From: Moraxella sp. K1664 | Lineage (GTDB): Bacteria; Pseudomonadota; Gammaproteobacteria; Pseudomonadales; Moraxellaceae | Reading direction: 5' to 3' | Assembly (NCBI RefSeq): GCF_039693965.1 | Contig: NZ_CP155576.1 | Span: forward strand, 62,001 to 126,000 | Length of the DNA stretch: 64,000 nt | In this document: piece after piece, positions 1-10,843 of the stretch | Numbering within the stretch: position 1 is the stretch's first letter | Layout of the letters: every line of letters begins with the position of its first letter | The notes under the pieces: model-generated | The model's database searches: none | Seen by the model: only the letters and a program-made list of their open reading frames with translations | What the model was told of the DNA's origin: nothing | Translations under genes and position numbers: made by a program

Positions 1-958
1 CCCCTGCCAAGCCCCGTTGCAGTTTTTGATTGACATCGGTCAAGGCTTTGACAGGACGGGCAAGCAGTCCTGCGGCGATAAGAAAGGAGGCAAACTGCCC
101 TGCCGTCATGCCCCCAAGCACTTCGGGGCGCAGAGACAACCACACCACAAAGCACATACCTGTTGCCATGAGTAGCTGAATGAGCGGTGAGTTGATGGCG
201 GCAAGCACAGTGATTTTCATGCCTTTTTGTAGGTTATCCAGACTTGCTTTGTTAAATCTATCAGCTTCATACACCTGACCGCCATAGTTTTTGACGACCT
301 GATAGCCCGCTACTGCTTCATTGGTGATATGACTGACCGCACTCATAGACTCTTGGATGCCTGTCGATAGTGTGGCGAATTTTTTGGAAACTTTTTTGAT
401 AATCCAAAAAATCGGTGGTACGACTATCATCAAAACAAGCGTAAGTCGCCAGTTGCTATAAAACAGATAACCAAACAACGCAATGACCGTCAAACCCTCT
501 TTTAATAGCGTGGTAATCGCCTCGTTACTGCCTGCGGTAACTTGCTCCACGTCAAAGATAAGTTTGGATGAAATGGTGCCGGCAGGGTTTTTTAGATAAA
601 AATCGGACGGCAGGCGTAACAGCTTTTCAAACACCGCCACACGCAAATGATAGACAAGGTTACGAGAGATATACGCCGAATAATATCCCCCCAAAAACGC
701 CCCAACCCCCCGAAAGAAAAACAGAGCAATTACCAAAAACGGAAACCAAAATTTGCCTTTTTCATCATCGTTGTTAATGGCATCAATAATAAACTCAAAG
801 AGCTTGGCACTGGCAACCTCAGAGCCTGCACTTAGCACCATGCCAATCGCCATAAAAATCGCCGCCCACCAGTAGGGTTTTAGGTAGGACATCAGACGCA
901 AAAAGACCGCCAATTTGTCATTGGGGTCAAAGTTGGTTTGGGGGGTAGGTTTTGACAT
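1..958 (-). CDS. msbA: Lipid A export ABC transporter MsbA, N-terminal part (cut by window edge)
   Basis: The minus-strand frame opens at an ATG at 958 and runs off the left edge, giving about 319 codons. It reads as the six-helix ABC exporter membrane domain: an early segment like SYLKPYWWAAIFMA, then FEKLLRLPSDFYLKNPAG, a typical coupling stretch of MsbA-type exporters. The ATPase domain (Walker A, signature, Walker B) must lie outside the window. MsbA flips lipid A-core across the inner membrane. It follows exbD by 69 bases on the same strand, an exbB-exbD-msbA order I associate with Moraxellaceae. The name is inferred from the membrane domain and context. Confidence 0.85.
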   Translation of the reverse strand, partial: MSKPTPQTNFDPNDKLAVFLRLMSYLKPYWWAAIFMAIGMVLSAGSEVASAKLFEFIIDAINNDDEKGKFWFPFLVIALFFFRGVGAFLGGYYSAYISRNLVYHLRVAVFEKLLRLPSDFYLKNPAGTISSKLIFDVEQVTAGSNEAITTLLKEGLTVIALFGYLFYSNWRLTLVLMIVVPPIFWIIKKVSKKFATLSTGIQESMSAVSHITNEAVAGYQVVKNYGGQVYEADRFNKASLDNLQKGMKITVLAAINSPLIQLLMATGMCFVVWLSLRPEVLGGMTAGQFASFLIAAGLLARPVKALTDVNQKLQRGLAG

Positions 959-1027
959 GATTTTTTAAAGAAAAGTTTTTTGGCATTTTAACATAAAATA
1001 CCACATCACACCGCATAAATCGTGCGA

Positions 1028-1459
1028 TTACTTGCTACCGCTTTGTGGTGCTGGCACAACGGTGCTGATGTTTAGGTTTAAAAAGCCCATTTTGCCCGCC
1101 ACATCCATGACACGCACCACCGCTTGGTGTGACGCTTCGGCATCGGCAGCGATGACGAACAGTTGTTTGCGGTCAGTACCCGCTTCTTTTTGGAGCATGT
1201 TAATCAGCTCAGCTTCGGTACTAGACCCCAAGGCAAGTCCATTAACCAAATAAGTGCCGTCTTTTTGTACCGCCACTTCTATCTGTTTGCCTTCATTGGT
1301 CACTGCCACACCTTTGGCTTCGGGCAGGACGATATTAATGCGACTAAAATGGTTAAAGGTCGTCGCCATCAGCAAAAATACAATCAAAAAGAGCAAGCAA
1401 TCAATCATGGGGGTTAGATTGATTTCCAAAGGCTCAACGGTCGGTTTACGAAATCTCAT
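1028..1459 (-). CDS. exbD: ExbD/TolR-family biopolymer transport protein
   Basis: A 143-residue protein with the family layout: a short cytoplasmic N-terminus, one membrane helix near residues 17-38 (PMIDCLLFLIVFLLMATTF), then a periplasmic domain. Asp19 in the helix (NLTPMIDCL) matches the conserved proton-translocating aspartate of ExbD/TolR. With the ExbB-like protein just upstream (12-base gap) it would form the proton-driven motor that energises TonB-dependent transport or, alternatively, Tol. No tonB or tolA is adjacent. The position before msbA favours the ExbD name used for this cluster in related genera, but ExbD and TolR cannot be separated firmly by eye. Confidence 0.88.
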   Translation of the reverse strand: MRFRKPTVEPLEINLTPMIDCLLFLIVFLLMATTFNHFSRINIVLPEAKGVAVTNEGKQIEVAVQKDGTYLVNGLALGSSTEAELINMLQKEAGTDRKQLFVIAADAEASHQAVVRVMDVAGKMGFLNLNISTVVPAPQSGSK

Positions 1460-1471
1460 GGCGATACTCGG

Positions 1472-2158
1472 CTATGACTGCTCTTGGTGTTGAGAATGGG
1501 CGACAGACTCGCTGGCTTGGCTTGGCTCTTTTTGCGAACCATCTTTCATCAGCCCATAGTCATACATCTCTTGGATGAGTAGCCCTGCTTCACTCTCGAA
1601 TTTGGCATTAATATCCACAATGCGTCTTTGAAAATAACGATACGCCATCAAGGCAGGAATGGCAACAAACATACCCCCTGCGGTGGTAATCAACGCCTGA
1701 GAGACACCACCTGCGAGCATGGCAGGGTCTTGCATAGAACCGTCTGTCACCGCCAAAAATGAGATAATAATACCGAGTACCGTCCCCAACAGACCCAAAA
1801 GCGGTGCAATCGCCCCAATCGTGCCGAGCATGTTAATGTTCTTCTCTAATGTATGAATCTGTACACTGGCACGGTTTTGCATGTGCATGGTCATACTGTC
1901 TAGCCCATACTGGCGATACAAAAGTCCCGTTGCCAAAATATCACCCAATGGCGACTCGCCTTTGATGGCAAGCAGGGTGTTTTTATTGATGTCGCCTTTG
2001 GTGCGTAACTGGCTAATCAGCTGTTCTCTAAGTCCGCTCGGGGCAAGCAAACCCATGCGTAACACTTTGCCACGCTCGATGATGATGACCAGTGCCACGA
2101 TAGAACACACGATGATTGGCAACATCAGCCAACCGCCTGCTTTAACAAGCTCCCACAT
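1472..2158 (-). CDS. exbB: ExbB/TolQ-family proton channel protein
   Basis: A 228-residue inner-membrane protein of the MotA/TolQ/ExbB family. There is an N-terminal helix (LPIIVCSIVALVIIIERGK, about residues 12-31) and two further helices around 110-130 and 155-180. The second is preceded by the family motif GTIGAIAPLLGLLGTVLGII. It pairs with the ExbD-like protein encoded 12 bases downstream to make the proton-conducting motor complex. The C-terminal tail is short, acidic and Gln-rich. It lies 34 bases downstream of parB on the same strand, so parB, exbB, exbD and msbA may be co-transcribed. Confidence 0.88.
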   Translation of the reverse strand: MWELVKAGGWLMLPIIVCSIVALVIIIERGKVLRMGLLAPSGLREQLISQLRTKGDINKNTLLAIKGESPLGDILATGLLYRQYGLDSMTMHMQNRASVQIHTLEKNINMLGTIGAIAPLLGLLGTVLGIIISFLAVTDGSMQDPAMLAGGVSQALITTAGGMFVAIPALMAYRYFQRRIVDINAKFESEAGLLIQEMYDYGLMKDGSQKEPSQASESVAHSQHQEQS

Positions 2159-2192
2159 AATTTACACCGTTACTACAATTATTAGTTAAACA

Positions 2193-3239
2193 TCAAGACT
2201 TTGCCACGCCAAGCTGTGCCATCAGCCCGCTTAGCTCATCATGGCTATGAAAAAATATCTCCACACTGCCCTTGCCGTCTTTGCCTTGTTTTAGCTTGAC
2301 CGTCGCCCCCAATGCGTCCGAGAGCTGTTGATTTAGAGCGATGACTTCACGACTATTGACCGAGACTGCCTTTGGCTCAGGGTGCAAGATAGACTTGACC
2401 AGTTTTTCTGCTTCACGCACCGTCATGTCCGCATGAATGATTTTTTTGGCGATGATGGGCTGTTGGTCTTTAGACAAAGACAGCAAAGTGCGGGCATGAC
2501 CCATGTCAAGCAGATTATCCATCATAAACGCCTTGACTTCATCATGCAACGCATTCAGGCGTAGCAGGTTGGACACGGTCGTGCGTGCCTTACCCACGAC
2601 ATCGGCAATCATCGCATGACTCATGCCAAACTCGGTATGAAACCGCTCCAACGCCGCCGCCTGCTCTAACACCGTCAAGTCTTCACGCTGAATGTTCTCA
2701 ATGAGTGCCAAGGCAATCGCCACCTCATCAGACAGCACACGCTCAATGGCAGGAATAGTGGTAAGCCCTGCCAGTTTGGCAGCTCGCCAACGTCGCTCAC
2801 CTGCGATAATCTCATGGGTAATGCCATCCGCCTTACTCTCGCCATCCAACAAAGGGCGGATAACGATGGGTTGCATGACCCCGTGCTGACGTACTGACTC
2901 GGCAAGCTCCTGCAAGGCTTCTTCTTTAATGTCTCGTCTGGGCTGATATTTACCTGATTGCAATCTGACAGGGTCGATTTGAATGAGCGTGACCTGCTCA
3001 CCATCTTGGGCAGGCTCAGACTGGGCGGTCTTGGCAGATTTACTGGTTACTTGGGCGGTGCTTTTGTCGGCATTGGCTTTTATGCCAGTTTTTTTGGGAC
3101 TGGCTGACTTGGGGGCAGGGGCAGATTCCGCTGTCGGCATGATGGCTTCTGCGGTCAAATCTCTTTCTCGTTTAATATTACCCATCAAGGCTTCTAAGCC
3201 ACGTTTCGTGCCAAGCCCACGCTTTTTTGTCATGCCCAT
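2193..3239 (-). CDS. parB: Chromosome-partitioning protein ParB
   Basis: A 348-residue ParB/Spo0J-family protein. The basic N-terminus (KKRGLGTKRGLEALMG) matches the ParA-interacting tail of chromosomal ParBs. It is followed by a Lys/Ala/Pro-rich linker to about residue 75, then the ParB/Sulfiredoxin core with GERRWRAAKLAG (CTPase/N-box region). Next comes a helix-turn-helix segment (AMIADVVGKARTTVSNLLRL) and a C-terminal dimerisation domain. Translation may begin at the third codon's ATG (3233), which is better spaced from a GGTG sequence. No parA is adjacent: upstream lie only a terminator and a PspC gene. The usual parAB pair is therefore split here, or parA is elsewhere. Confidence 0.93.
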   Translation of the reverse strand: MGMTKKRGLGTKRGLEALMGNIKRERDLTAEAIMPTAESAPAPKSASPKKTGIKANADKSTAQVTSKSAKTAQSEPAQDGEQVTLIQIDPVRLQSGKYQPRRDIKEEALQELAESVRQHGVMQPIVIRPLLDGESKADGITHEIIAGERRWRAAKLAGLTTIPAIERVLSDEVAIALALIENIQREDLTVLEQAAALERFHTEFGMSHAMIADVVGKARTTVSNLLRLNALHDEVKAFMMDNLLDMGHARTLLSLSKDQQPIIAKKIIHADMTVREAEKLVKSILHPEPKAVSVNSREVIALNQQLSDALGATVKLKQGKDGKGSVEIFFHSHDELSGLMAQLGVAKS

Positions 3240-3321
3240 TTACACCAGTGTTACAGAAAATAGCAGGGTATTTTACCACAAATAACATCTCATGTTAAAT
3301 GCTAAGTGTGCTTTTTGTCGT

Positions 3322-3348
3322 AAAAATACCCAAAGTTGTCTTTGGGTA
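3322..3348 (-). terminator. Intrinsic terminator after the PspC-domain gene
   Basis: On the minus strand TACCCAAAG pairs with CTTTGGGTA across a four-base loop and is followed by TTTTT. It lies 17 bases beyond the stop of the PspC-domain gene and upstream of parB, so it separates those two transcription units. Confidence 0.75.
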
Positions 3349-3364
3349 AGGGATAAATTCAAAA

Positions 3365-3643
3365 TTAATACGACTTATGAATACAAGACTCACCGCTCGC
3401 TTCGGGCATGATAAGCCACATGATAAGATAAAACAAAATCCCACCAAACAATGTAATGGTTGCTGTCAGTGGAATGGACAACACAAACAGCCACCGCAGT
3501 ACCGCAGGCGACCACCCCATGTATTCGGCAATCCCGCCGAACACCCCTGCCATCAGACGATGACGTTTTGAACGGTGTAGGCGGATGAGTTTGGGCTTGG
3601 TGCGTGTAAGTCTGGCATGGTTAGGGCTGACATGATGAGTCAT
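3365..3643 (-). CDS. PspC-domain small membrane protein
   Basis: A 92-residue protein. After a basic start it carries the PspC signature RSKRHRLMAGVFGGIAEYMG (about residues 24-43), then WSPAVLRWLFVLSIPL and a membrane helix, FGGILFYLIMWLIMP. PspC-domain proteins are small inner-membrane proteins; the E. coli member belongs to the phage-shock (membrane-stress) response. No pspA, pspB or pspF is nearby, so a role in a complete Psp system is not supported by context. It is followed by its own terminator. Confidence 0.85.
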   Translation of the reverse strand: MTHHVSPNHARLTRTKPKLIRLHRSKRHRLMAGVFGGIAEYMGWSPAVLRWLFVLSIPLTATITLFGGILFYLIMWLIMPEASGESCIHKSY

Positions 3644-3756
3644 GGGCTATCTTTTCCTTTTAAAATTTATATTAAAACAATTTAAACATAACACTTTTTT
3701 AATAATACTTTTTTGGGTAAATACAATACCCTTTTGCAAAACTTTACATTGATAAA

Positions 3757-3785
3757 ATAAAAGAGCGGAAAAAACCGCCCTTTTA
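3757..3785 (-). terminator. Intrinsic terminator after pta
   Basis: AAAAGAGCGG and CCGCCCTTTT form a hairpin with a loop of A residues and one mismatch. Read on the minus strand it ends in T-rich sequence, 20 bases past the pta stop. It could also act in the other direction, but no plus-strand gene ends here. Confidence 0.75.
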
Positions 3786-3804
3786 TCATTGATTATAGAC
3801 AAAT

Positions 3805-5265
3805 TTACACCGCTTGAATCGCTGTCAAGGCAATGGTATAAACAATGTCATCCACCAAACAGCCACGAGACAAATCATTAACAGGCTTGTTAAGACCTTG
3901 TAGCATAGGCCCTACACTAATCACGCCTGCGGTACGTTGCACGGCTTTATAAGTGGTGTTGCCAGTGTTCAAATCGGGGAAAATAAACACGTTGGCTTCG
4001 CCTGCCACCGCTGAATTTGGGGCTTTTTGTTTGCCTACGCTTGGCACAGAGGCTGCGTCAAATTGTAAGGGTCCGTCCACTTTTAGCTCAGGGGCTTTTT
4101 CACGGACAATCTCTAACGCACCTTTGACCGTATCCACGTCAGGGCCTGAGCCTGAGTTCATGGTAGAGTAGCTAATCAAGGCAACTTTGGGGTCAATACC
4201 AAACGCTTTGGCAGACTCTGCCGACTGAATGGCAATCTCAGCAAGTTGTTCTGCTGTTGGGTTTGGGTTCACCGCACAGTCGCCATAGACGACCACTTGC
4301 TCGGGCAGTAGCATAAAGAACACGCTAGATACTAGGCTATACTCTGGGGCGGTTTTGATAAGCTGGAACGCTGGGCGAATGGTGTCAGCCGTGGTGTGTA
4401 CGGCACCTGAAACCAAACCATCCACATCACCCACTTGTAACATCATCGTGCCTAGATATACGGTGTCTTGTAGAGCCTCTCTCGCCCCTGCTTCATCAAG
4501 TTTGCCCTTACGGCGTTCTACCATGGGGGCGACATATTTTTCGCTGACGGTCGATGGCTCGATGATTTCAATGTCATCAGGCAAGGTAACACCACGCTCA
4601 TCTGCCACCGCACGAATCTTGGCAGGGTCGCCCAAAAGCACACACTGGGCGATACGACGATTTTGGCAAATTACCGCCGCTTCAATGGTGCGTGGCTCAT
4701 CACCCTCTGGCAATACAATGCGTTTTTTGGCATTTTGGGCAAGACGAACCACTTGATTGCGAAAGGCATAAGGTGATAGCTTTTGGGTGCGTTCGGACGT
4801 TTTGTAATTGTCAAATGCACCGCCATCAATCTCAGATAAATGACCACCTTTGTCAGTACGTGCTACCACTTGCACCTTACCTGACAGCTCTGCTGTGCCA
4901 ATGATACCCCAAATACGTTCACCTTTGATACCGCCAAATACAGATGCAAATACAGGCAGGCGTATGTCATTATCGCCCACCAAAATCACGTCCGCATCAA
5001 AACCTGTTCCCAACTCACGGTTCACACGGTTGGCATACGGACGGCTCTCATCAGCAAGCACGCCCACCACCACGCTGATAGGGTCGGACTGCTTGGCGAT
5101 GACGGTTTCTAGTAGGTCATCAAGGTTGTTGTCGCTAATGGCACTCACCAACTCATCATGGCTTGGAATGGCGACAATCTCGCCACCGACTAGGTTTGCG
5201 ACATTTTGAACCACAGTTTCCATGTTGATTTGGCTGGTGGTGGGGATAAGTAATAATGTTTTCAT
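3805..5265 (-). CDS. pta: Phosphate acetyltransferase, short form lacking the P-loop and DRTGG regions
   Basis: The 486 residues contain a complete C-terminal PTA_PTB catalytic domain from about residue 165 ([17 protein letters not shown]) to the end, including [20 protein letters not shown] and [19 protein letters not shown]. It makes acetyl phosphate from acetyl-CoA, paired with ackA immediately upstream on the same strand. The E. coli enzyme is about 714 residues with a BioD-like N-domain and a DRTGG domain. Here the N-terminus is only about 160 residues: it still resembles BioD ([25 protein letters not shown]) but has no Walker A motif and no DRTGG region. A purine-rich RBS (AAAGGT) precedes the ATG. 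Confidence 0.93.
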   Translation of the reverse strand: MKTLLLIPTTSQINMETVVQNVANLVGGEIVAIPSHDELVSAISDNNLDDLLETVIAKQSDPISVVVGVLADESRPYANRVNRELGTGFDADVILVGDNDIRLPVFASVFGGIKGERIWGIIGTAELSGKVQVVARTDKGGHLSEIDGGAFDNYKTSERTQKLSPYAFRNQVVRLAQNAKKRIVLPEGDEPRTIEAAVICQNRRIAQCVLLGDPAKIRAVADERGVTLPDDIEIIEPSTVSEKYVAPMVERRKGKLDEAGAREALQDTVYLGTMMLQVGDVDGLVSGAVHTTADTIRPAFQLIKTAPEYSLVSSVFFMLLPEQVVVYGDCAVNPNPTAEQLAEIAIQSAESAKAFGIDPKVALISYSTMNSGSGPDVDTVKGALEIVREKAPELKVDGPLQFDAASVPSVGKQKAPNSAVAGEANVFIFPDLNTGNTTYKAVQRTAGVISVGPMLQGLNKPVNDLSRGCLVDDIVYTIALTAIQAV

Positions 5266-5375
5266 AAGTTACCTTTATCGATATCAATGTATTAGTAAGA
5301 TTTTTAATTTAGCATCATCAATCATAATATTTGTAGGAGTAAAATACATTTGCCCTGTGTCAAACATTCACTCTT

Positions 5376-5394
5376 GGGCGAATATAATTCGCCC
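5376..5394. repeat. Short intergenic palindrome, GGGCGAAT type
   Basis: GGGCGAATATAATTCGCCC is a 19-base palindrome between pta and ackA. It belongs to a family of GGGCGAAT...ATTCGCCC palindromes also seen at 20994 and 48283. Confidence 0.7.
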
Positions 5395-5451
5395 CTACAC
5401 GTCCAATTAACAATGCCTTTATAATGTATTAAAAAATCATGGGTTATTTTA

Positions 5452-5481
5452 AGAAAAGCCAGACCTTAGCCCAGCTTTTCT
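5452..5481 (-). terminator. Probable terminator after ackA
   Basis: AGAAAAGC and GCTTTTCT form a perfect 8-bp stem with a 14-base loop, six bases past the ackA stop. On the minus strand the trailing sequence is only modestly T-rich, so termination may be partial, allowing read-through to pta. Confidence 0.5.
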
Positions 5482-5486
5482 TTTTA

Positions 5487-6674
5487 TTACAATCCTAGTA
5501 CCGCACGAGATTCGCTGGCGATTTGGAATTCTTCATCGGTTGGGACAACCCATAGCTCAACAGCAGAACCCTCAGCATGGAAACTACCCTCCGCCCCACG
5601 AGACAGTTCGGCATTTTTGGCGGTGTCAATTTGCACGCCCAAATGCTTTAAGTGGCTCACAATCTTAGCACGCATGTCCGCACCATTCTCGCCAATACCA
5701 CCTGTAAAGGCAATGCCCGTCAATACTGGCAAACCTGCGGTCAAGCTAAGCAAGTATTTGGCAACACGGTAAGCGAACATATCAAGGGCGAGCGTGGCGT
5801 CAGCATTACCCTCTTTGTCGGCTTGTTCTAGGTTACGCATATCATTAGATACGCCCGACACGCCCAAAAGACCGCTCTTTTTATTCAAAAGCGTGTCAAT
5901 CTCTTGGATAGACAAGCCTAAGGTGCGGTGCAAATGCAAGTGAATGCTTGGGTCGATGTCGCCTGAGCGAGTACCCATCATCAGACCTTCTAGCGGGGTA
6001 AGACCCATAGATGTATCCAGGCTTTGACCGTCGTATACTGCTGTTGCTGAACAGCCGTTACCTAGGTGAGCCACAAGCCAACCTGTTTTGCCATCTTGAC
6101 CGCTTAGCGTGTTGGCACGGTTTGAGACATAGTTGTGTGAGGTGCCATGAAAGCCGTAACGGCGGATTTGGTGTTCGGTGTACAGCTCTTTTGGAATGGC
6201 GTAGCGGTAAGCGTGGGCAGGCATGGTTTGGTGAAATGCCGTGTCAAAAATCGCCACTTGGGGCAGGTCAGGATAAATGGCGTTAATCGCCTTGATACCA
6301 GACGCGTTAGCAGGGTTATGAAGTGGGGCAAGGCTTGCCAACTCTTCGATGGTTGCTAGCACTTCTGGGGTGATGACGGTTGCTGATTTGAATTTGTCGC
6401 CACCGTGTACCACACGATGACCCACAGCCACAGGCTTATGCTCGGCGATAAGCTCGCCTAGGATGATTTGCAAGGCTTCGGTATGAGCCCCTGAATTTGG
6501 GATGTTGATTTCTACTTTTGAGCCGTCTAGGTTTTTGTGCTTGATACGGGCGTCAGGATTACCCAACGCTTCGGCAAGACCTTCAATGCGAGTGCTACCG
6601 TCTTCGCTAATCAGGGCGTATTTGATGGATGATGAGCCACAATTTAATACTAAGGTGGGGTTGGTTAGGGACAT
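5487..6674 (-). CDS. ackA: Acetate kinase
   Basis: A 395-residue acetate kinase that converts acetyl phosphate and ADP to acetate and ATP; with pta it forms the overflow acetate pathway. Family motifs are present in order: LVLNCGSSSIKYAL near the N-terminus, GHRVVHGG, FDTAFHQTMP, YGFHGTSH (catalytic His region), HLGNGCS, GLMMGTRSGDIDP and FTGGIGENG. I chose the ATG at 6674, preceded by AGGAAAA. The frame stays open to 6785, but a consensus promoter lies at 6709-6737, between the two candidate starts, and the extra residues do not belong to the family. Confidence 0.95.
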   Translation of the reverse strand: MSLTNPTLVLNCGSSSIKYALISEDGSTRIEGLAEALGNPDARIKHKNLDGSKVEINIPNSGAHTEALQIILGELIAEHKPVAVGHRVVHGGDKFKSATVITPEVLATIEELASLAPLHNPANASGIKAINAIYPDLPQVAIFDTAFHQTMPAHAYRYAIPKELYTEHQIRRYGFHGTSHNYVSNRANTLSGQDGKTGWLVAHLGNGCSATAVYDGQSLDTSMGLTPLEGLMMGTRSGDIDPSIHLHLHRTLGLSIQEIDTLLNKKSGLLGVSGVSNDMRNLEQADKEGNADATLALDMFAYRVAKYLLSLTAGLPVLTGIAFTGGIGENGADMRAKIVSHLKHLGVQIDTAKNAELSRGAEGSFHAEGSAVELWVVPTDEEFQIASESRAVLGL

Positions 6675-6708
6675 GGATTTTCCTATGAATAAAAAAGATA
6701 CGGCGGTA

Positions 6709-6737
6709 ATTATAACACACAAAATTAACTTTGACAA
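6709..6737 (-). promoter_or_regulatory. Sigma-70 promoter for ackA (and possibly pta)
   Basis: On the minus strand TTGTCA, a 17-base spacer and TATAAT lie about 35 bases upstream of the chosen ackA ATG. This near-consensus arrangement supports the downstream start codon. Confidence 0.75.
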
Positions 6738-6877
6738 AAGGCATGAACCAACCAAAGCATGGCTTGTCATTAAGCCTAAGCGCAAAACTCACAGACAAAG
6801 GACTCCCACAAATCAACACCCCAAAAGCGTCATCCATCAATTTTATAAATCCCACCAACCATACGGCATAAATGCAG

Positions 6878-6905
6878 ACCATGATTTGTAAACCATGATT
6901 TGTAA
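6878..6905. repeat. Two-copy 14-bp tandem repeat
   Basis: ACCATGATTTGTAA occurs twice in direct tandem in the ackA-CZB intergenic region, 36 bases before a C11 tract. No coding or regulatory role is evident. Confidence 0.7.
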
Positions 6906-6940
6906 ACACAAAACAGAATTTTTTAACCATAGAATATTGA

Positions 6941-6951
6941 CCCCCCCCCCC
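6941..6951. repeat. C11 homopolymer tract, candidate phase-variable element
   Basis: Eleven consecutive C residues lie in otherwise A+T-rich DNA, 117 bases upstream of the CZB start codon and about 67 bases upstream of its putative -35 box. In Moraxella, Neisseria and Haemophilus, tracts of this kind change length by slipped-strand mispairing. In a promoter region they can tune transcription. Whether this one does is inference. Confidence 0.7.
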
Positions 6952-7018
6952 TTAATTTGATAAAATAACAAAGGTTTGTTAATTCTTTTTACTTTGAGTA
7001 AAATTTTATTAATAAATA

Positions 7019-7048
7019 TTGACAAATCAAGCAAATCAACCTTGTTAT
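7019..7048 (+). promoter_or_regulatory. Putative promoter for the CZB-domain gene
   Basis: TTGACA, an 18-base spacer and TGTTAT end 20 bases before the ATG at 7069. The -35 box is consensus and the -10 weaker. TTAGGA just before the start codon could serve as the RBS. Confidence 0.55.
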
Positions 7049-7068
7049 TTTAATTAGGACATTTATCC

Positions 7069-7458
7069 ATGAGTAATCCCAATACAACCATTCAACCTCT
7101 AGATTTTAGTGCAGCATTAAAAGCTCATGCAGACTGGAAAGGAAAATTAAGAGAAGCCATTGGTAATGAAGAGACCTTAGATGAAGCCAAAGTGTCTCGT
7201 GATGATTTATGTGTCTTAGGTGTTTGGCTTCATGATGAAGCTAACGTAAACGCCTTGACTGGTCTTGAAAGTTATCACCACTGCAAACAAAAACATGCAG
7301 AATTTCACAAAGAAATCGGTAAAGTAGCAAAAGAAATCAATAGAAAAAATTTTGACAAAGCCAAAGAAATGATTGGTTCAGGTTCACAATATTCTGAAAT
7401 CAGTACTGACATTGCACTGTCATTACACCAGTTGAAAAAAGATGCCAGCACCTCTTAA
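7069..7458 (+). CDS. Free-standing CZB (chemoreceptor zinc-binding) domain protein
   Basis: A 129-residue soluble protein that is essentially one CZB domain. The zinc-ligand pattern of that family is visible: His20 (HADW), Cys48 (CVLGVW), and His76 plus His80 (HAEFH). In other bacteria CZB domains sit on chemoreceptors or diguanylate cyclases and sense zinc or oxidants such as hypochlorous acid. Here there is no attached output domain, so it would act in trans on an unknown partner. It stands alone, with its own promoter and an upstream C11 tract. The family call is firm; the function is unknown. Confidence 0.8.
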   Translation: MSNPNTTIQPLDFSAALKAHADWKGKLREAIGNEETLDEAKVSRDDLCVLGVWLHDEANVNALTGLESYHHCKQKHAEFHKEIGKVAKEINRKNFDKAKEMIGSGSQYSEISTDIALSLHQLKKDASTS

Positions 7459-7550
7459 AATGCTTTTTAAATAAATCCCCAAAAACCACGAGTGTCATGA
7501 CATACGTGATGCTTGTGGTTTAAAATTGTGGACAATCTAAAAAGTACGCT

Positions 7551-7591
7551 AAAAGGCTCTATAAAATCGTAAAAAGGCTCTATAAAATCGT
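7551..7591. repeat. Two-copy tandem repeat with a 21-bp period, within the intergenic stretch before icd
   Basis: AAAAGGCTCTATAAAATCGT occurs twice, one base apart. Just before it (7536-7550) is TCTAAAAAGTACGCT, which resembles the outer arms of the palindromic element at 18689-18800. The 335 bases between the CZB gene and icd hold nothing else I recognise except the likely icd promoter region near 7650-7680. Confidence 0.65.
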
Positions 7592-7682
7592 AAAGTGGAC
7601 TAAGTCTGACATTAGCAAGCGTTTTTCATCGGACAGGGCTTTCAAAAAAGTTAGGAAAATTGGTAAAAATATGGCATAATAA

Positions 7683-10019
<2,337 letters not shown>

Positions 10020-10156
10020 AACAGACCCATCAAACCGTGATGTTAAAAATGCCGTCCTAGCGATGGCATTTTTATTTGTTGCAAATTGTAATGATGGTTG
10101 CACCCCTGTGCAAATTTGATATACTGACTGTCATTTTCTATCTATCATCATTTATC

Positions 10157-10768
10157 ATGAATCACACCACCGTCATCATCATTATTACCGTTGCTGTCAG
10201 CCTGATGGCATGGCAAAACAAAACGTTTCTCGGCAGGCTCGTCTTTGACCCCATCTCCATCACTCGCCATAAGCAATACGACCGTTTTTTAACCAGTGGT
10301 TTTGTTCACGGTGACGGCATGCACCTGCTGTTTAACATGATTACCCTATACTTTTTTGGACGAACCATGGCGCGGTTTTATATCCATGAGTTGGGAGCGT
10401 TGGGCTTTGTGGGCTTTTACACTCTTGCCATCATCGCATCTAGCATTCCTGACTATATCCGCCACAAAAACAACCCCCGCTTTGCCAGTCTTGGAGCGTC
10501 AGGCGGTGTATCAGCGGTGTTATTTGCCTTTATTCTACTAGCCCCGTGGCAGACCATTTACCTGTTCTTTATCCCCATTCCTGCGATTATTTTTGCCATT
10601 GGCTATATCAGTTATAGCATCTGGGCGGACAGACGTGGTACAGGACGGATTAACCATCTTGCTCACCTATCGGGGGCGGCATTTGGCGTGATTGCCACCA
10701 TCATCATCAAGCCTGCCATCGTGATACATTTTATCAATGCTTTGTTAAGTCCTGCTTTTTTAAGATGA
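10157..10768 (+). CDS. Rhomboid-family intramembrane serine protease
   Basis: About 203 residues with six predicted membrane segments. Rhomboid catalytic features are present: HGDGMHLLFNM in helix 2 (conserved His/Asn region, residues 51-61), GASGG with the nucleophile Ser115, and HLAHLSG with the catalytic His170. Rhomboids cleave membrane-anchored substrates within the bilayer; the substrate here is unknown. I prefer the ATG at 10157 because it places the first helix right after a short N-terminus. The open frame from 10076 would add residues overlapping the likely leader. A bidirectional terminator follows. Confidence 0.88.
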   Translation: MNHTTVIIIITVAVSLMAWQNKTFLGRLVFDPISITRHKQYDRFLTSGFVHGDGMHLLFNMITLYFFGRTMARFYIHELGALGFVGFYTLAIIASSIPDYIRHKNNPRFASLGASGGVSAVLFAFILLAPWQTIYLFFIPIPAIIFAIGYISYSIWADRRGTGRINHLAHLSGAAFGVIATIIIKPAIVIHFINALLSPAFLR

Positions 10769-10780
10769 TTTAAAACAAAA

Positions 10781-10809
10781 AAAACAGACAATTTTTCATT
10801 GTCTGTTTT
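10781..10809. terminator. Bidirectional terminator between the rhomboid and aldehyde dehydrogenase genes
   Basis: AAAACAGACAA and TTGTCTGTTTT form an 11-bp stem with a 7-base loop and T/A runs on both sides. It lies between two convergent genes and can serve both. Confidence 0.85.
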
Positions 10810-10843
10810 TGCTTAAAGGCTAATTAAAAAACCAATCAAAGAC

